A DNA stretch of 11,708 bases from DATCSE01 sp036568605 (GTDB lineage: Bacteria; Pseudomonadota; Gammaproteobacteria; Burkholderiales; Burkholderiaceae_C), in the NCBI GenBank assembly GCA_036568605.1, contig DATCSE010000133.1:1-11708 (forward strand), written 5' to 3'. The first letter of the stretch is position 1, and every line of letters begins with the position of its first letter. Positions 1-7,689 of the stretch are shown here, piece after piece. Made by a program: the position numbers and the translations under genes. The notes below the pieces were generated by a model. It ran no database searches. It had not been told where the DNA came from and was given only the letters and a program-made list of their open reading frames with translations.

Positions 1-99
1 GCGCGCATTCGCGCGTCGCTGCCGGCGAGCCAGTCGCCGAACCTGTTCGCGCTCGGCAAGGCCGGGGTCTTTCTCGCGCAGGAGCCGTTCACGGTCTGA
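1..99 (+). CDS. C-terminal fragment of an unidentified protein
   Basis: Frame 1 is open from the window edge to a TGA at 97-99 and gives 32 residues ending in ...LGKAGVFLAQEPFTV. Codon use is as GC3-rich as in the neighbouring genes, which supports real coding. The gene runs in the same direction as the large CHAT-domain gene and stops 60 bp before its start, so the two could share a transcript. The fragment is too short to assign to a family. No signal sequence or catalytic motif can be judged. It could be a partner of the CHAT protein or an unrelated gene. Confidence 0.6.
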   Translation, partial: ARIRASLPASQSPNLFALGKAGVFLAQEPFTV

Positions 100-148
100 G
101 CGGCGGCGCGGTCGTTCGGCGGCCTCGCATTACGACAACAACGTCATT

Positions 149-154
149 GGGGAG
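149..154 (+). promoter_or_regulatory. Shine-Dalgarno for the CHAT fusion gene
   Basis: GGGGAG lies five bases before the ATG at 160. This well-placed site supports that start over the shifted ORF beginning at 147 and over any later in-frame methionine. Confidence 0.7.
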
Positions 155-159
155 ACGGC

Positions 160-3100
160 ATGGCAACCGATGGGGCCGCGCGCGACGGCCACCGCGACCG
201 CGGCGGCGACATCACCTTCATCGTGCCGGGCCAGGTGCAAGCCGCCGGCCCGCGCGCGGCTGGCGCACCGGGCACCGTGAGGGCCGCGGTGCGCGTCGGC
301 GCGCTGCGCGGGGGCGCGGGGCCAGCCGCTGCGGGCGCCGAGGCCGACCACAACCTGGTGCGCGTCACCGCGCGGCCCGGCGAGGACGTGGTCGTGCTGA
401 CCGTCAGCGGCGGTCCGACGCTGGTGCTGCATCCACGGGACGCGCAGGATCTGATGCTGGCCCAGGCCGGCGCGAGCGGTACCGCGCCGTCATCGAAACG
501 GACCGGCGCGCGCGGCGCGGCCGCCGGCGCCGCGCCGAAGGGGGAGCCGAAGCGCGAGGATGAGGACGAGATCGTCGTCACGCCGCAGCTCGGCTGGCCC
601 ACGGTCGGGCTGGACGCAACCCGCGCTGCGACGCGCGGGCCTGTCGGCCAGGCCATCCTGTCCGGCTTCGAAGTCGTCACGAACCTGTTCAAGGACCCGG
701 CCGAGAAGCTGGTCGCCGCAGCGGTCACGAAGCATGTCGACGACCAGGTCATCGCCGGCGTCTATGCGCTGAAGCCCGACATGCTCGACGGCCTGAAGGC
801 CAGCGGCGCGAAGCCGCTCGCGAACGTGCCGGCGGCCGACGACGGCGGGCCGCTGCTGGTGCTGGTGCACGGCACCTTCGTCGACACCGCGAGCACGTTC
901 CGCAAGCTGTGGGACCAGCACCCCGACGCGGTGCGCACGCTGTTCGGCGCGTACCGCCAACGCGTCTACGCGCTCGACCACCCGACGATGGGCGCGAGCC
1001 CGATCGCCAACGCGCTGACGCTCGCGAATGCACTCCCGCCCGGCGCCCGGCTGCACCTCGTGACGCACTCGCGCGGCGGGCTGGTCGCCGAGGTGCTCGC
1101 GCGTGCCTGCAGCGGCCAGCCGGTGAGCGATGCGGACGCGGCGTTCTTCGCCGGCGACGCCTATGCGCAGCACCTCGCCGACCTGCGCAAGCTGACCCGG
1201 CTGGCACAGAGCAAGGGGCTGCGGGTCGAGCGCGTCGTGCGCATCGCCTGCCCGGCGCGCGGCACCACGCTCGCCTCGAAACGCTTCGACGCGTACCTCT
1301 CGGTGCTGAAGTGGGGACTGGAGCTCGCCGGCATCCCGGTCGCACCGCAGCTCGTCGGCTTCCTGCACGAGGTCGCGCGGCGCCGCGCCGAGCCGACCGA
1401 GCTGCCCGGCATCGAAGCGATGATGCCGGAGAGCCCGTTCATCCAGTGGCTCAACAACAGCGCGGACCAGGCCATCCCCGGCGAGTTGCGCGTGATCGCC
1501 GGCGACCTGCAGGGCGACTCCATCGGCTCGTGGGTCAAGACGCTGCTGTCCGACGCGTTCTACTGGACCGACAACGACCTGGTCGTGCAGACGCGTTCGA
1601 TGTACGGCGGGGCGCCGCGCGCGCCGATCGCCGGCGGCGGGGGCGCGAACAACGCCGGCGCGAGCTTCGTGCTCGACCGCGGCGGCCAGGTCACGCACTT
1701 CAACTACTTCGCGAACGAGCGCACCGTGCGCGCGCTGGTTGCCGCGCTGACGACGAACGATGCGCCGTCCGACTTCGCCGCGATCGGCCCGCTGTCGTGG
1801 GCCGGCGAGGATGCCAGCGGCACGCGCGCCGCCCGCGCCGTCGTGCGCTCGCGCGGCGCCGACGCGAAGGCCGCGGCCGACCGCCCGGCGGTGTTCGTGC
1901 TGCCCGGCATCCTCGGCTCGAATCTCAAGCTCGACGGCGAGCGCATCTGGCTCGGCGTGCGTTTCGTCAACGGGCTGAAGCGGCTCGCGTGGGACCCGGC
2001 GACCGCATCGCATGTCGAGCCCGACGGCCCGATCGGCATGGTCTACGACGACCTGATCGAACGGCTCGCGGACACGCACGAGGTGATCCCGTTCGCGTTC
2101 GACTGGCGCCGCCCGATCGAGGACGAAGCGCGCCGCCTCGCCGCCGCGGTCGATCTCGCGCTGACCGCGCGCAACGCCAGCCAGCAGCCGGTGCGCATCG
2201 TCGCGCATTCGATGGGCGGGCTGGTCGCGCGCACGATGCGGCTCGAGAAGCCCGACACCTGGGCCCGCATGATGGCGCGCGACGGCGCGCGCTTCCTGAT
2301 GCTGGGCACGCCCAACGGCGGCTCGTGGGCGCCGATGCAGGTGATGTCGGGCGACGACACCTTCGGCAACGCGCTGGTCGCGTTCGGCGCGCTGTTCGAC
2401 AACGCCGGCGCACGCCGGATGATGTCCGGCCTGCCGGGCTTCCTGCAGCTGCAGGCGGCGCTGCTCGATCCGCAGCTCGGGCTCGACAAGGCGAGCACCT
2501 GGGCCGAGCTCGCGGCGAAGGACATCGAGCTGCTGAAGAGCGTCAGCCTCTGGCACCGGCTCGAAGGCCCGCAGCGCACGATCTACGAGTGGGGCGCGCC
2601 GCCGCAGGCCGTGCTGGACCAGGCCGTCGCGCTGCGCCGCAAGCTCGACGCGCAGGTCGCGGCGCTGGACGGCGATGCGGCCAAGATGCTGCTGGTGGTC
2701 GGCCATGCGCCGTTCACGCCGGCCGGCATCACGTTCGGCGACAACGGTCTCGAATACCTGAACACGCCCGACGACGGCGACGGCCGCGTCACGCTGCAAA
2801 GCGCCTTGCTGCCCGGCGTGCAGACCTGGAAGGTCGACGCCGAGCACGGCAAGCTCCCCAGCACCACGAGCGCGTTTGCCGCGTACCTGGAACTGCTCGC
2901 GAACGGCGACACCGCGCTGCTGCCGCGGCACCCGGTCGCGGCGCCGGGGACTCGCGCCGCCGCCGTCGGGGCCGCGGGCCCGGCGCCGGCCGGGGCCGCA
3001 CCGGTGCGCAGCCGGCCGTCGCGCAGCGTGGCCGCATTCGTGCCGCCGTCCGCCGAGGTCGATGTGCTGAGCGCCGCGCTGCCCGATGTCGCGGGCCGGC

Positions 3101-5838
3101 CCGTGAAGGGCGCGGCGCTGCGCGTGAAGGTGCTCAACGGCGACCTGAAGTTCATCCGCCAGCCGCTCTTGATGGGCCACTACCGCGCGCTGCTGCTGAC
3201 CGGCACCGAGGAGGCGGTCGACGGGCTGGTCGGCCAGGCGATGAGCCGCTCGCTCGCGACCGGGCTGTACCCCGAGCTGCCGGGCTCCCACCAGATCTTC
3301 GACAACCGGCGCGAAGATCCGGACAACGTGTTCGACATGGCGCGCCCGAGCGCCGCGATCGTCGCCGGGCTCGGCGAGGAGGGCAAGCTGCGCGCCGTCG
3401 ATCTGGTCTACACGGTGCGCCAGGCGGTGCTCGCGTACGCCCAGCGCGTCGCCGAGCAGAGCGGCGGCGGCATCGTCGAGTTCGAGATGGCTGCGACGCT
3501 GCTCGGCAGCGGCGGCACCGGCATCTCCGCCGGCACCGCGGCGCAGCTGATCGCGCAAGGCGCGCTCGAGGCGAACGCGAAGCTGCAGGAGAGCCGCTGG
3601 CCGCAGCTGGGCCAGCTCACGTTCGTCGAGCTGTTCCTGGAGCGCGCCGCCGATGCCTGGCGCGCGCTGCAGCTGCTCGAGACCACGGCGCCGAACCGCG
3701 TGCGCGTCCTCGGCAAGGTACAGCACGGCGCCGGGGCGCTGCGGCGTTCGCTCGATTCGAGCTACCGCGGCGCGGCCTACGATTTCATCAGCGCGTTGAC
3801 TGTCGACCTGAGCGCGGCGCCGGCGCAGCGCTGCATCAGCTACACGCTGGATACGCGCCGCGCCCGCACCGAGGTGCGCGCGCAGCGCGCCCAGGGCTCG
3901 CTGCTGAAGGAGCTGGTGCTGAAGGCGTCGAACGACGCGAACCGCGATCCGCTGATCGGCCGCACGCTGTTCAACCTGCTGGTGCCGGTCGAGATGGAGC
4001 CGTTCCTCGGCGGCACCAGCGAGATGCTGATCGAGCTCGATGCCGGCACCGCGGCGATCCCGTGGGAGCTGCTGGACACCAATCCCGATCCGCAATCGGG
4101 CGACCAGCGCCCGTGGGCGATCCGCAGCAAGCTGCTGCGCAAGCTGCGGGTCGAGAACTTCCGCGACCATGCGCGCGATGCGAGCACCGACGACTGCGTG
4201 CTCGTGATCGGCGAGCCGGCCTGCGACCCGGTGACCTACCCGCCGCTGCCCGGCGCCCGCGCCGAGGCGATCGCGGTCGCTCGGCGGCTCGCGCAGCCCG
4301 ATGTCGGCATCGCGGCCGACCGCGTCAAGCTGCTCGCGAACGGCGACGATGCGCAGAGCATCATCAACGCGCTGTTCGCGCGCGCCTACCGCGTGATCCA
4401 CATCGCGGGCCACGGCGCGCCGCGTGCCGACGGCGGCGTCGTGCTGTCGGGCAGCGATACCTTCCTGGGCGCGAACGAGGTGCGGGCGATGCGCGTCGTG
4501 CCCGAGCTCGTGTTCCTGAACTGCTGCCACCTCGCCGGACGCGATGCGCAGCAGGTGCTGTCCCCGTTGCCGTACGACCGCGCCGCGTTCGCCGCGAACA
4601 TTGCCGAGGAGCTGATCCGCGTCGGCGTGCGCTGCGTGATCGCGGCCGGCTGGGCGGTGGAGGACGGGCCGGCAGAGCAGTTCGCGACGACGTTCTACGC
4701 GGCGCTGCTCGGCGGCGCGCGTTTCATCGAAGCGGTCGCGGCGGCGCGCAACGCCGCGTGGAAGGCGAGCCCGCAAGGCAACACCTGGGCCGCGTACCAG
4801 TGTTACGGCGACCCGGATTGGCACTGGCAGCGGCAGGTCGGCGATGCGCAGCGTCCCGTGGTGACGGCCGGTGAGCAGTTCGCCGGCATCGCATCGCCGG
4901 TCACGCTGACGCTGGCGCTCGAGAACATCGCGATCGGGGCGCGCTACTCGAAGCCGCGTCCCGGCACGCCATCGACCGCGCAGCTCGACAAGGTGCGCTA
5001 CCTCGAATCGGAGTACGCGCCGCTGTGGGGAGCGATGGGCGCGGTCGCCGAGGCGTTCGGCGTGGCCTACACCGCGACCGGCGATGCCGACAAGGCGATC
5101 GAGTGGTACACGAGGGCGCTGGGCGCGCAGGACGCGAGCGCCTCGTTCAAGGCCGCCGAAGCGCTGGGCAACCAGCTCGTGCGGCGCGGCGAGAAGGCGG
5201 TCGATGCCAAGCAGGCGCATGCCGACGTGACCGCCGGGATCCGCCAGCTCGAGTCGCTGGCCGCGCTGCAGCCGACGATAGAACGCGGCGCGCTGCTGGG
5301 CTCGGCATACAAGCGGCTGACGATGATCGAGCTCGAGGCGGGTCGCGCCGAGCCGGCCCGCCAGGCGCTGGCGAGCGCGATCGCGCACTACACCGCCGCG
5401 GCCGCCGAGGCGCGCCGACAAGGCGCATCGCATCGGTTCGCCTATCCGGCGAAGAACGCGATCAGCTGCGAGATGCGCGATGCGCTGCTCGCGAAACGCC
5501 TGCCGGCGATCGCGCCGGCGCGCTTCCACGAGTTGCGCGAATCGCTGCGCGAAGCGGCCGAGGCCGAGCCCGACTTCTGGTCCGCGGTCGGCCTGATCGA
5601 GCTGCGCGTGCTCGAGGCCGAGTGTGCCGGCGCGCTCGCGGCCGACGCTGCCGCGGCTATCGAGAAGCTGTGTGACCTGAAGGCTCGCGTGCCGGCGGTC
5701 TCGATGTGGGACTCGGTGTACACCGAGGCGCGCTTCACGCTGGAGCCGTATGAGACGCTGTTCAAGGCCGGCTCGCCCGAGCATCGCGCCGCCGGCCGCC
5801 TGCTCGCGGAGTTGAAAGGCATGGCCGGCGGCGGTTGA
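160..5838 (+). CDS. Giant fusion: two alpha/beta hydrolases, CHAT protease, TPR-like C-terminus
   Basis: This 1892-aa protein has no signal peptide or membrane segment and is probably cytosolic. Residues ~1-120 are a variable N-terminal region, followed by a low-complexity Ala/Gly/Lys/Glu-rich linker. Hydrolase 1 (~195-540) shows LVHGTF (His237 oxyanion region) and the nucleophile elbow T-H-S-R-G-G (Ser304); Asp473 (NDLVV) and His513 (VTHFNYF) are likely triad members. Hydrolase 2 (~575-915) resembles LCAT/PGAP1-type lipases: VLPGILGSN at 580-588, AHSMGG with Ser684, LGTPNGGS at 715-722, Asp874 (GDGRV) and His896 (EHGKL). An Ala/Pro linker (~918-965) leads to an unassigned region (~985-1225). 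The CHAT domain (~1265-1560) has IPWELL at 1300-1305, catalytic His1418 in HIAGHG, Cys1456 in FLNCCH, and the terminal YGDP motif at 1549-1552. A TPR-like unit (~1624-1660) and further helices follow. CHAT is a caspase-like cysteine protease family (separase relatives, HetF, TPR-CHAT of Craspase). Lipase, esterase or other acyl-hydrolase specificity, and a defence or stress role, are inference. The start is set by the Shine-Dalgarno at 149-154. Confidence 0.93.
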   Translation: MATDGAARDGHRDRGGDITFIVPGQVQAAGPRAAGAPGTVRAAVRVGALRGGAGPAAAGAEADHNLVRVTARPGEDVVVLTVSGGPTLVLHPRDAQDLMLAQAGASGTAPSSKRTGARGAAAGAAPKGEPKREDEDEIVVTPQLGWPTVGLDATRAATRGPVGQAILSGFEVVTNLFKDPAEKLVAAAVTKHVDDQVIAGVYALKPDMLDGLKASGAKPLANVPAADDGGPLLVLVHGTFVDTASTFRKLWDQHPDAVRTLFGAYRQRVYALDHPTMGASPIANALTLANALPPGARLHLVTHSRGGLVAEVLARACSGQPVSDADAAFFAGDAYAQHLADLRKLTRLAQSKGLRVERVVRIACPARGTTLASKRFDAYLSVLKWGLELAGIPVAPQLVGFLHEVARRRAEPTELPGIEAMMPESPFIQWLNNSADQAIPGELRVIAGDLQGDSIGSWVKTLLSDAFYWTDNDLVVQTRSMYGGAPRAPIAGGGGANNAGASFVLDRGGQVTHFNYFANERTVRALVAALTTNDAPSDFAAIGPLSWAGEDASGTRAARAVVRSRGADAKAAADRPAVFVLPGILGSNLKLDGERIWLGVRFVNGLKRLAWDPATASHVEPDGPIGMVYDDLIERLADTHEVIPFAFDWRRPIEDEARRLAAAVDLALTARNASQQPVRIVAHSMGGLVARTMRLEKPDTWARMMARDGARFLMLGTPNGGSWAPMQVMSGDDTFGNALVAFGALFDNAGARRMMSGLPGFLQLQAALLDPQLGLDKASTWAELAAKDIELLKSVSLWHRLEGPQRTIYEWGAPPQAVLDQAVALRRKLDAQVAALDGDAAKMLLVVGHAPFTPAGITFGDNGLEYLNTPDDGDGRVTLQSALLPGVQTWKVDAEHGKLPSTTSAFAAYLELLANGDTALLPRHPVAAPGTRAAAVGAAGPAPAGAAPVRSRPSRSVAAFVPPSAEVDVLSAALPDVAGRPVKGAALRVKVLNGDLKFIRQPLLMGHYRALLLTGTEEAVDGLVGQAMSRSLATGLYPELPGSHQIFDNRREDPDNVFDMARPSAAIVAGLGEEGKLRAVDLVYTVRQAVLAYAQRVAEQSGGGIVEFEMAATLLGSGGTGISAGTAAQLIAQGALEANAKLQESRWPQLGQLTFVELFLERAADAWRALQLLETTAPNRVRVLGKVQHGAGALRRSLDSSYRGAAYDFISALTVDLSAAPAQRCISYTLDTRRARTEVRAQRAQGSLLKELVLKASNDANRDPLIGRTLFNLLVPVEMEPFLGGTSEMLIELDAGTAAIPWELLDTNPDPQSGDQRPWAIRSKLLRKLRVENFRDHARDASTDDCVLVIGEPACDPVTYPPLPGARAEAIAVARRLAQPDVGIAADRVKLLANGDDAQSIINALFARAYRVIHIAGHGAPRADGGVVLSGSDTFLGANEVRAMRVVPELVFLNCCHLAGRDAQQVLSPLPYDRAAFAANIAEELIRVGVRCVIAAGWAVEDGPAEQFATTFYAALLGGARFIEAVAAARNAAWKASPQGNTWAAYQCYGDPDWHWQRQVGDAQRPVVTAGEQFAGIASPVTLTLALENIAIGARYSKPRPGTPSTAQLDKVRYLESEYAPLWGAMGAVAEAFGVAYTATGDADKAIEWYTRALGAQDASASFKAAEALGNQLVRRGEKAVDAKQAHADVTAGIRQLESLAALQPTIERGALLGSAYKRLTMIELEAGRAEPARQALASAIAHYTAAAAEARRQGASHRFAYPAKNAISCEMRDALLAKRLPAIAPARFHELRESLREAAEAEPDFWSAVGLIELRVLEAECAGALAADAAAAIEKLCDLKARVPAVSMWDSVYTEARFTLEPYETLFKAGSPEHRAAGRLLAELKGMAGGG

Positions 5839-5950
5839 GCCGGGCTTGCGCGAGGTGACGGGCTGGCGGACGCTGCGCGAGGCTCGCCCGGTTGTCGGGA
5901 GAGCGCTGCTGCGGCCGCCGCGCCGACGCTGGGGCTGCCCCTACCACGCC

Positions 5951-6024
5951 GTTCGCCCGGAGCCTGTCGAAGGGCTCGTGCATGGGGCACCAGGCTTCGA
6001 CAAGCTCAGCCCGAACCGGGATGT
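5951..6024. repeat. Palindromic dispersed repeat, complete copy
   Basis: The left arm (5951-5973) and the right arm (5994-6016) are imperfect reverse complements with about 19 of 23 positions pairing. The 20-base loop contains a small inner stem, GTGC at 5978-5981 with GCAC at 5987-5990. The right arm carries the core CTTCGACAAGCTCAG, which I recall as a common intergenic repeat in high-GC proteobacteria. The position between two convergent stop codons is typical of REP-like elements and would suit a bidirectional terminator. Confidence 0.8.
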
Positions 6025-6094
6025 AGGGATGTCAGTGCGTGTGCGCAGCGGGACGATGGTGTCGGGATGCGCGTCATCACCCCCGCCACAGCCC

Positions 6095-6150
6095 GTTCGC
6101 CCTGAGCTTGTCGAAGGGCTCGTGCACGGGGCACCAGGCTTCGGGGATGT
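6095..6150. repeat. Palindromic dispersed repeat, copy lacking its right arm
   Basis: Bases 6095-6143 match 5951-5999 with only three substitutions, and 6144-6150 match 6018-6024 exactly. The 18 bases at 6000-6017 of the first copy, which form most of its right arm, are absent here. This copy therefore cannot form the full hairpin alone. Its left arm pairs perfectly over 15 bases (6102-6116) with the right arm of the first copy (5995-6009), so a larger hairpin spanning both copies is possible. Confidence 0.8.
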
Positions 6151-6157
6151 GGCGCCG

Positions 6158-6814
6158 TCACTGCGCGTGCCACAGCACCGCGAAGAAGTGGCAGGCGCTG
6201 CCGCCCAGCACGAACAGGTGCCAGACGAAATGCGCATAGCGCAGCTTCGAGTCGAACAGGAACACGACCGCGCCCAGCGTGTACGCGATGCCGCCGGCGA
6301 TCAGCCACGCGAGCCCGCTGCCCGGCATGCGTGCGACCAGCGGCGCTGCCGCGATGACCGCGAGCCAGCCCATCGCGACATACAGCGCGGTCGACCACAG
6401 CAGGTGCTGCAGCCGGTTCAGCAGCTTCGCGGTGACGCCCACCGCGGCCATCGTCCAGATCGTCGCGAACAGCGACCAGCCCCAGCTGCCGCGCAGCACG
6501 CCCAGCACGAACGGCGTGTAGCTGCCGGCGATGAAGACGTAGATGGCCGCGTGGTCGAGCCGGTTCAGCCAGGTCTTGAAGCGCCCGCTGGGCCACGCGT
6601 GGTACAGCGTCGAGACGCCGTAGAGCAGCATCATCGAGCTCGAGAACACGCAGGCCGCGACGATGTTGAGCGTCGTGCTGTGCGCCGGCGCGAACGCCAG
6701 CAGGATGGGCAGCGACGCGATCGCGAACGCGAAGCCGATGCCGTGGCTGATCGCGTTGGCGATCTCCTCGCCCAGCGTCTGGGCCCGGTCGGCGAGGGTG
6801 GTCGCGGCGGTCAT
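6158..6814 (-). CDS. Hemolysin III / PAQR family membrane protein
   Basis: This 218-aa protein has about seven hydrophobic segments and the family hallmarks: His24-Gly near the first helix, an S-S-S-M-M-L-L-Y-G-V-S-T-L-Y-H run ending at His72, L-D-H-A at 86-89 (Asp87), I-A-G-S-Y-T-P around 95-101, and a C-terminal H-F-V-W-H with His195 and His199, followed by His209. In the related adiponectin receptors such histidines and an aspartate bind zinc in a ceramidase-like site. In bacteria the family (E. coli YqfA, Bacillus HlyIII) affects membrane lipid homeostasis, and haemolysis is not a safe prediction. The ATG at 6814 is chosen because the sequence before it belongs to the preceding gene in another frame and the family begins here. 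It lies 4 bases after the dehydrogenase stop, so translation is probably coupled. Confidence 0.93.
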   Translation of the reverse strand: MTAATTLADRAQTLGEEIANAISHGIGFAFAIASLPILLAFAPAHSTTLNIVAACVFSSSMMLLYGVSTLYHAWPSGRFKTWLNRLDHAAIYVFIAGSYTPFVLGVLRGSWGWSLFATIWTMAAVGVTAKLLNRLQHLLWSTALYVAMGWLAVIAAAPLVARMPGSGLAWLIAGGIAYTLGAVVFLFDSKLRYAHFVWHLFVLGGSACHFFAVLWHAQ

Positions 6815-6818
6815 GGCG

Positions 6819-7595
6819 TCAGCGCCCACCGGTGGTGTCGACCACCGAGCCGGTCGTGTAGCTGGAGGCCTCCGAGAGCAGCCAGACGATCGCCTCGGCG
6901 ACCTCCTCGGCGCTGCCGGCGCGCTGCATCGGCACCAGCGGCGCCATCTGCTTCGCGCGGTCCGGCGTGCCGCCGGAGGCGTGGATCTCGGTCTCGATGA
7001 TGCCGGGGCGCACCGCGTTGACGCGTATGCCCTCGGCCGCGACCTCCTTCGCGAGGCCCATCGTGAAGACGTCGATCGCGCCCTTCGCGGCGGCGTAGTC
7101 GACATACTGGCCCGGCGAGCCGATGCGCGCTGCGGCCGACGAGAGGTTGACGATCGCGCCGCCGCGACCGCCGTGCCGCGTCGACAGCCGCTTCACCGCC
7201 TCGCGCGCGCAGTAGAAGCTGCCGAACACATTGATCGCAAACATGCGCTGCAGCCGCGCGGCGTCCATCGCATCGACCCGTGCGGCCAGGTCGACCACGC
7301 CGGCGTTGTTGACCAGCCCATACAGCGGCGGCAGTTCACGGTCCACGGTGGCGTACATCGCGAGCACCTGCGATTCGTCGGCGACGTCCCCTTGCACGGC
7401 AATCGCCGTGCCGCCCGCGTCGCGGATGCTCGCGACCACCCCATCCGCGGCCTGCGCATGGCGCGCGTAGTTGACCGCGACGGCCCAGCCGCGCCGGGCG
7501 CACAGCAACGCCGCTGCGGCGCCGATGCCGCGGCTGGCGCCGGTGATGAGCACGGTGCGCGCGCTGACGCGGGCGTCGGAAATGGATGACGTCAT
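6819..7595 (-). CDS. Short-chain dehydrogenase/reductase (SDR), NAD(P)-dependent
   Basis: This 258-aa classical SDR has the Rossmann motif T-G-A-S-R-G-I-G at 18-25, N-N-A-G at 96-99, the structural Asn122, and catalytic Ser153, Tyr167 and Lys171. R-V-N-A-V-R-P-G-I at 191-199 is also typical. An arginine just after the second strand (N-Y-A-R, 42-45) favours NADPH, as inference. The active-site stretch G-S-P-G-Q-Y-V-D-Y-A-A-A-K resembles the E. coli YgfF subgroup (annotated as glucose-1-dehydrogenase-like), but the substrate is unknown. I chose the ATG at 7595, with GGAG ten bases upstream, over the ATG at 7634 that would add a 13-residue non-conserved tail. The gene is followed 4 bases later by the hemolysin III gene, with which it probably forms a pair. 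Confidence 0.93.
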   Translation of the reverse strand: MTSSISDARVSARTVLITGASRGIGAAAALLCARRGWAVAVNYARHAQAADGVVASIRDAGGTAIAVQGDVADESQVLAMYATVDRELPPLYGLVNNAGVVDLAARVDAMDAARLQRMFAINVFGSFYCAREAVKRLSTRHGGRGGAIVNLSSAAARIGSPGQYVDYAAAKGAIDVFTMGLAKEVAAEGIRVNAVRPGIIETEIHASGGTPDRAKQMAPLVPMQRAGSAEEVAEAIVWLLSEASSYTTGSVVDTTGGR

Positions 7596-7689
7596 GGTGC
7601 GTGGACTCCGAGGGGCGTGCGCCGGGGCGCACAAACAGGCGGCGATGAAGGGGGCAGCGATGAAGCGGGCGCGCCGCGCGCAGCCCGGC

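Larger units (their letters stand above)
5839..6157. other. Convergent intergenic region with two palindromic repeats
   Basis: These 319 bases lie between the stop of the CHAT fusion gene and the stop of the minus-strand hemolysin III gene. ORFs that cross it have no ribosome binding site and no recognisable product. The first 112 bases (5839-5950) hold nothing I can assign. The rest carries two copies of a dispersed repeat, listed separately, separated by about 70 bases of unassigned sequence. No promoter is expected between convergent genes. The repeat hairpin may serve to end transcription or protect mRNA 3' ends. Confidence 0.7.

Noticed and set aside
909..4874. A 1321-codon + strand frame inside the CHAT fusion gene
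   Set aside because: It is a shifted-frame shadow with very high Arg/Ala/Gly/Pro content, no domains and no ribosome site.
490..5784. A 1764-codon open frame antisense to the CHAT fusion gene
   Set aside because: It is exactly antisense, has an Arg/Gln/His/Ala-rich composition without domains, and is explained by the scarcity of stop codons in GC-rich DNA opposite a GC3-rich gene.
5951..6150. CRISPR array
   Set aside because: There are only two unequal copies with palindromic arms and no regular spacers; they match a REP-like dispersed repeat.
7596..7634. Longer start for the SDR gene at 7634
   Set aside because: It would add 13 residues before the normal SDR N-terminus, and the ATG at 7595 has a usable GGAG upstream.
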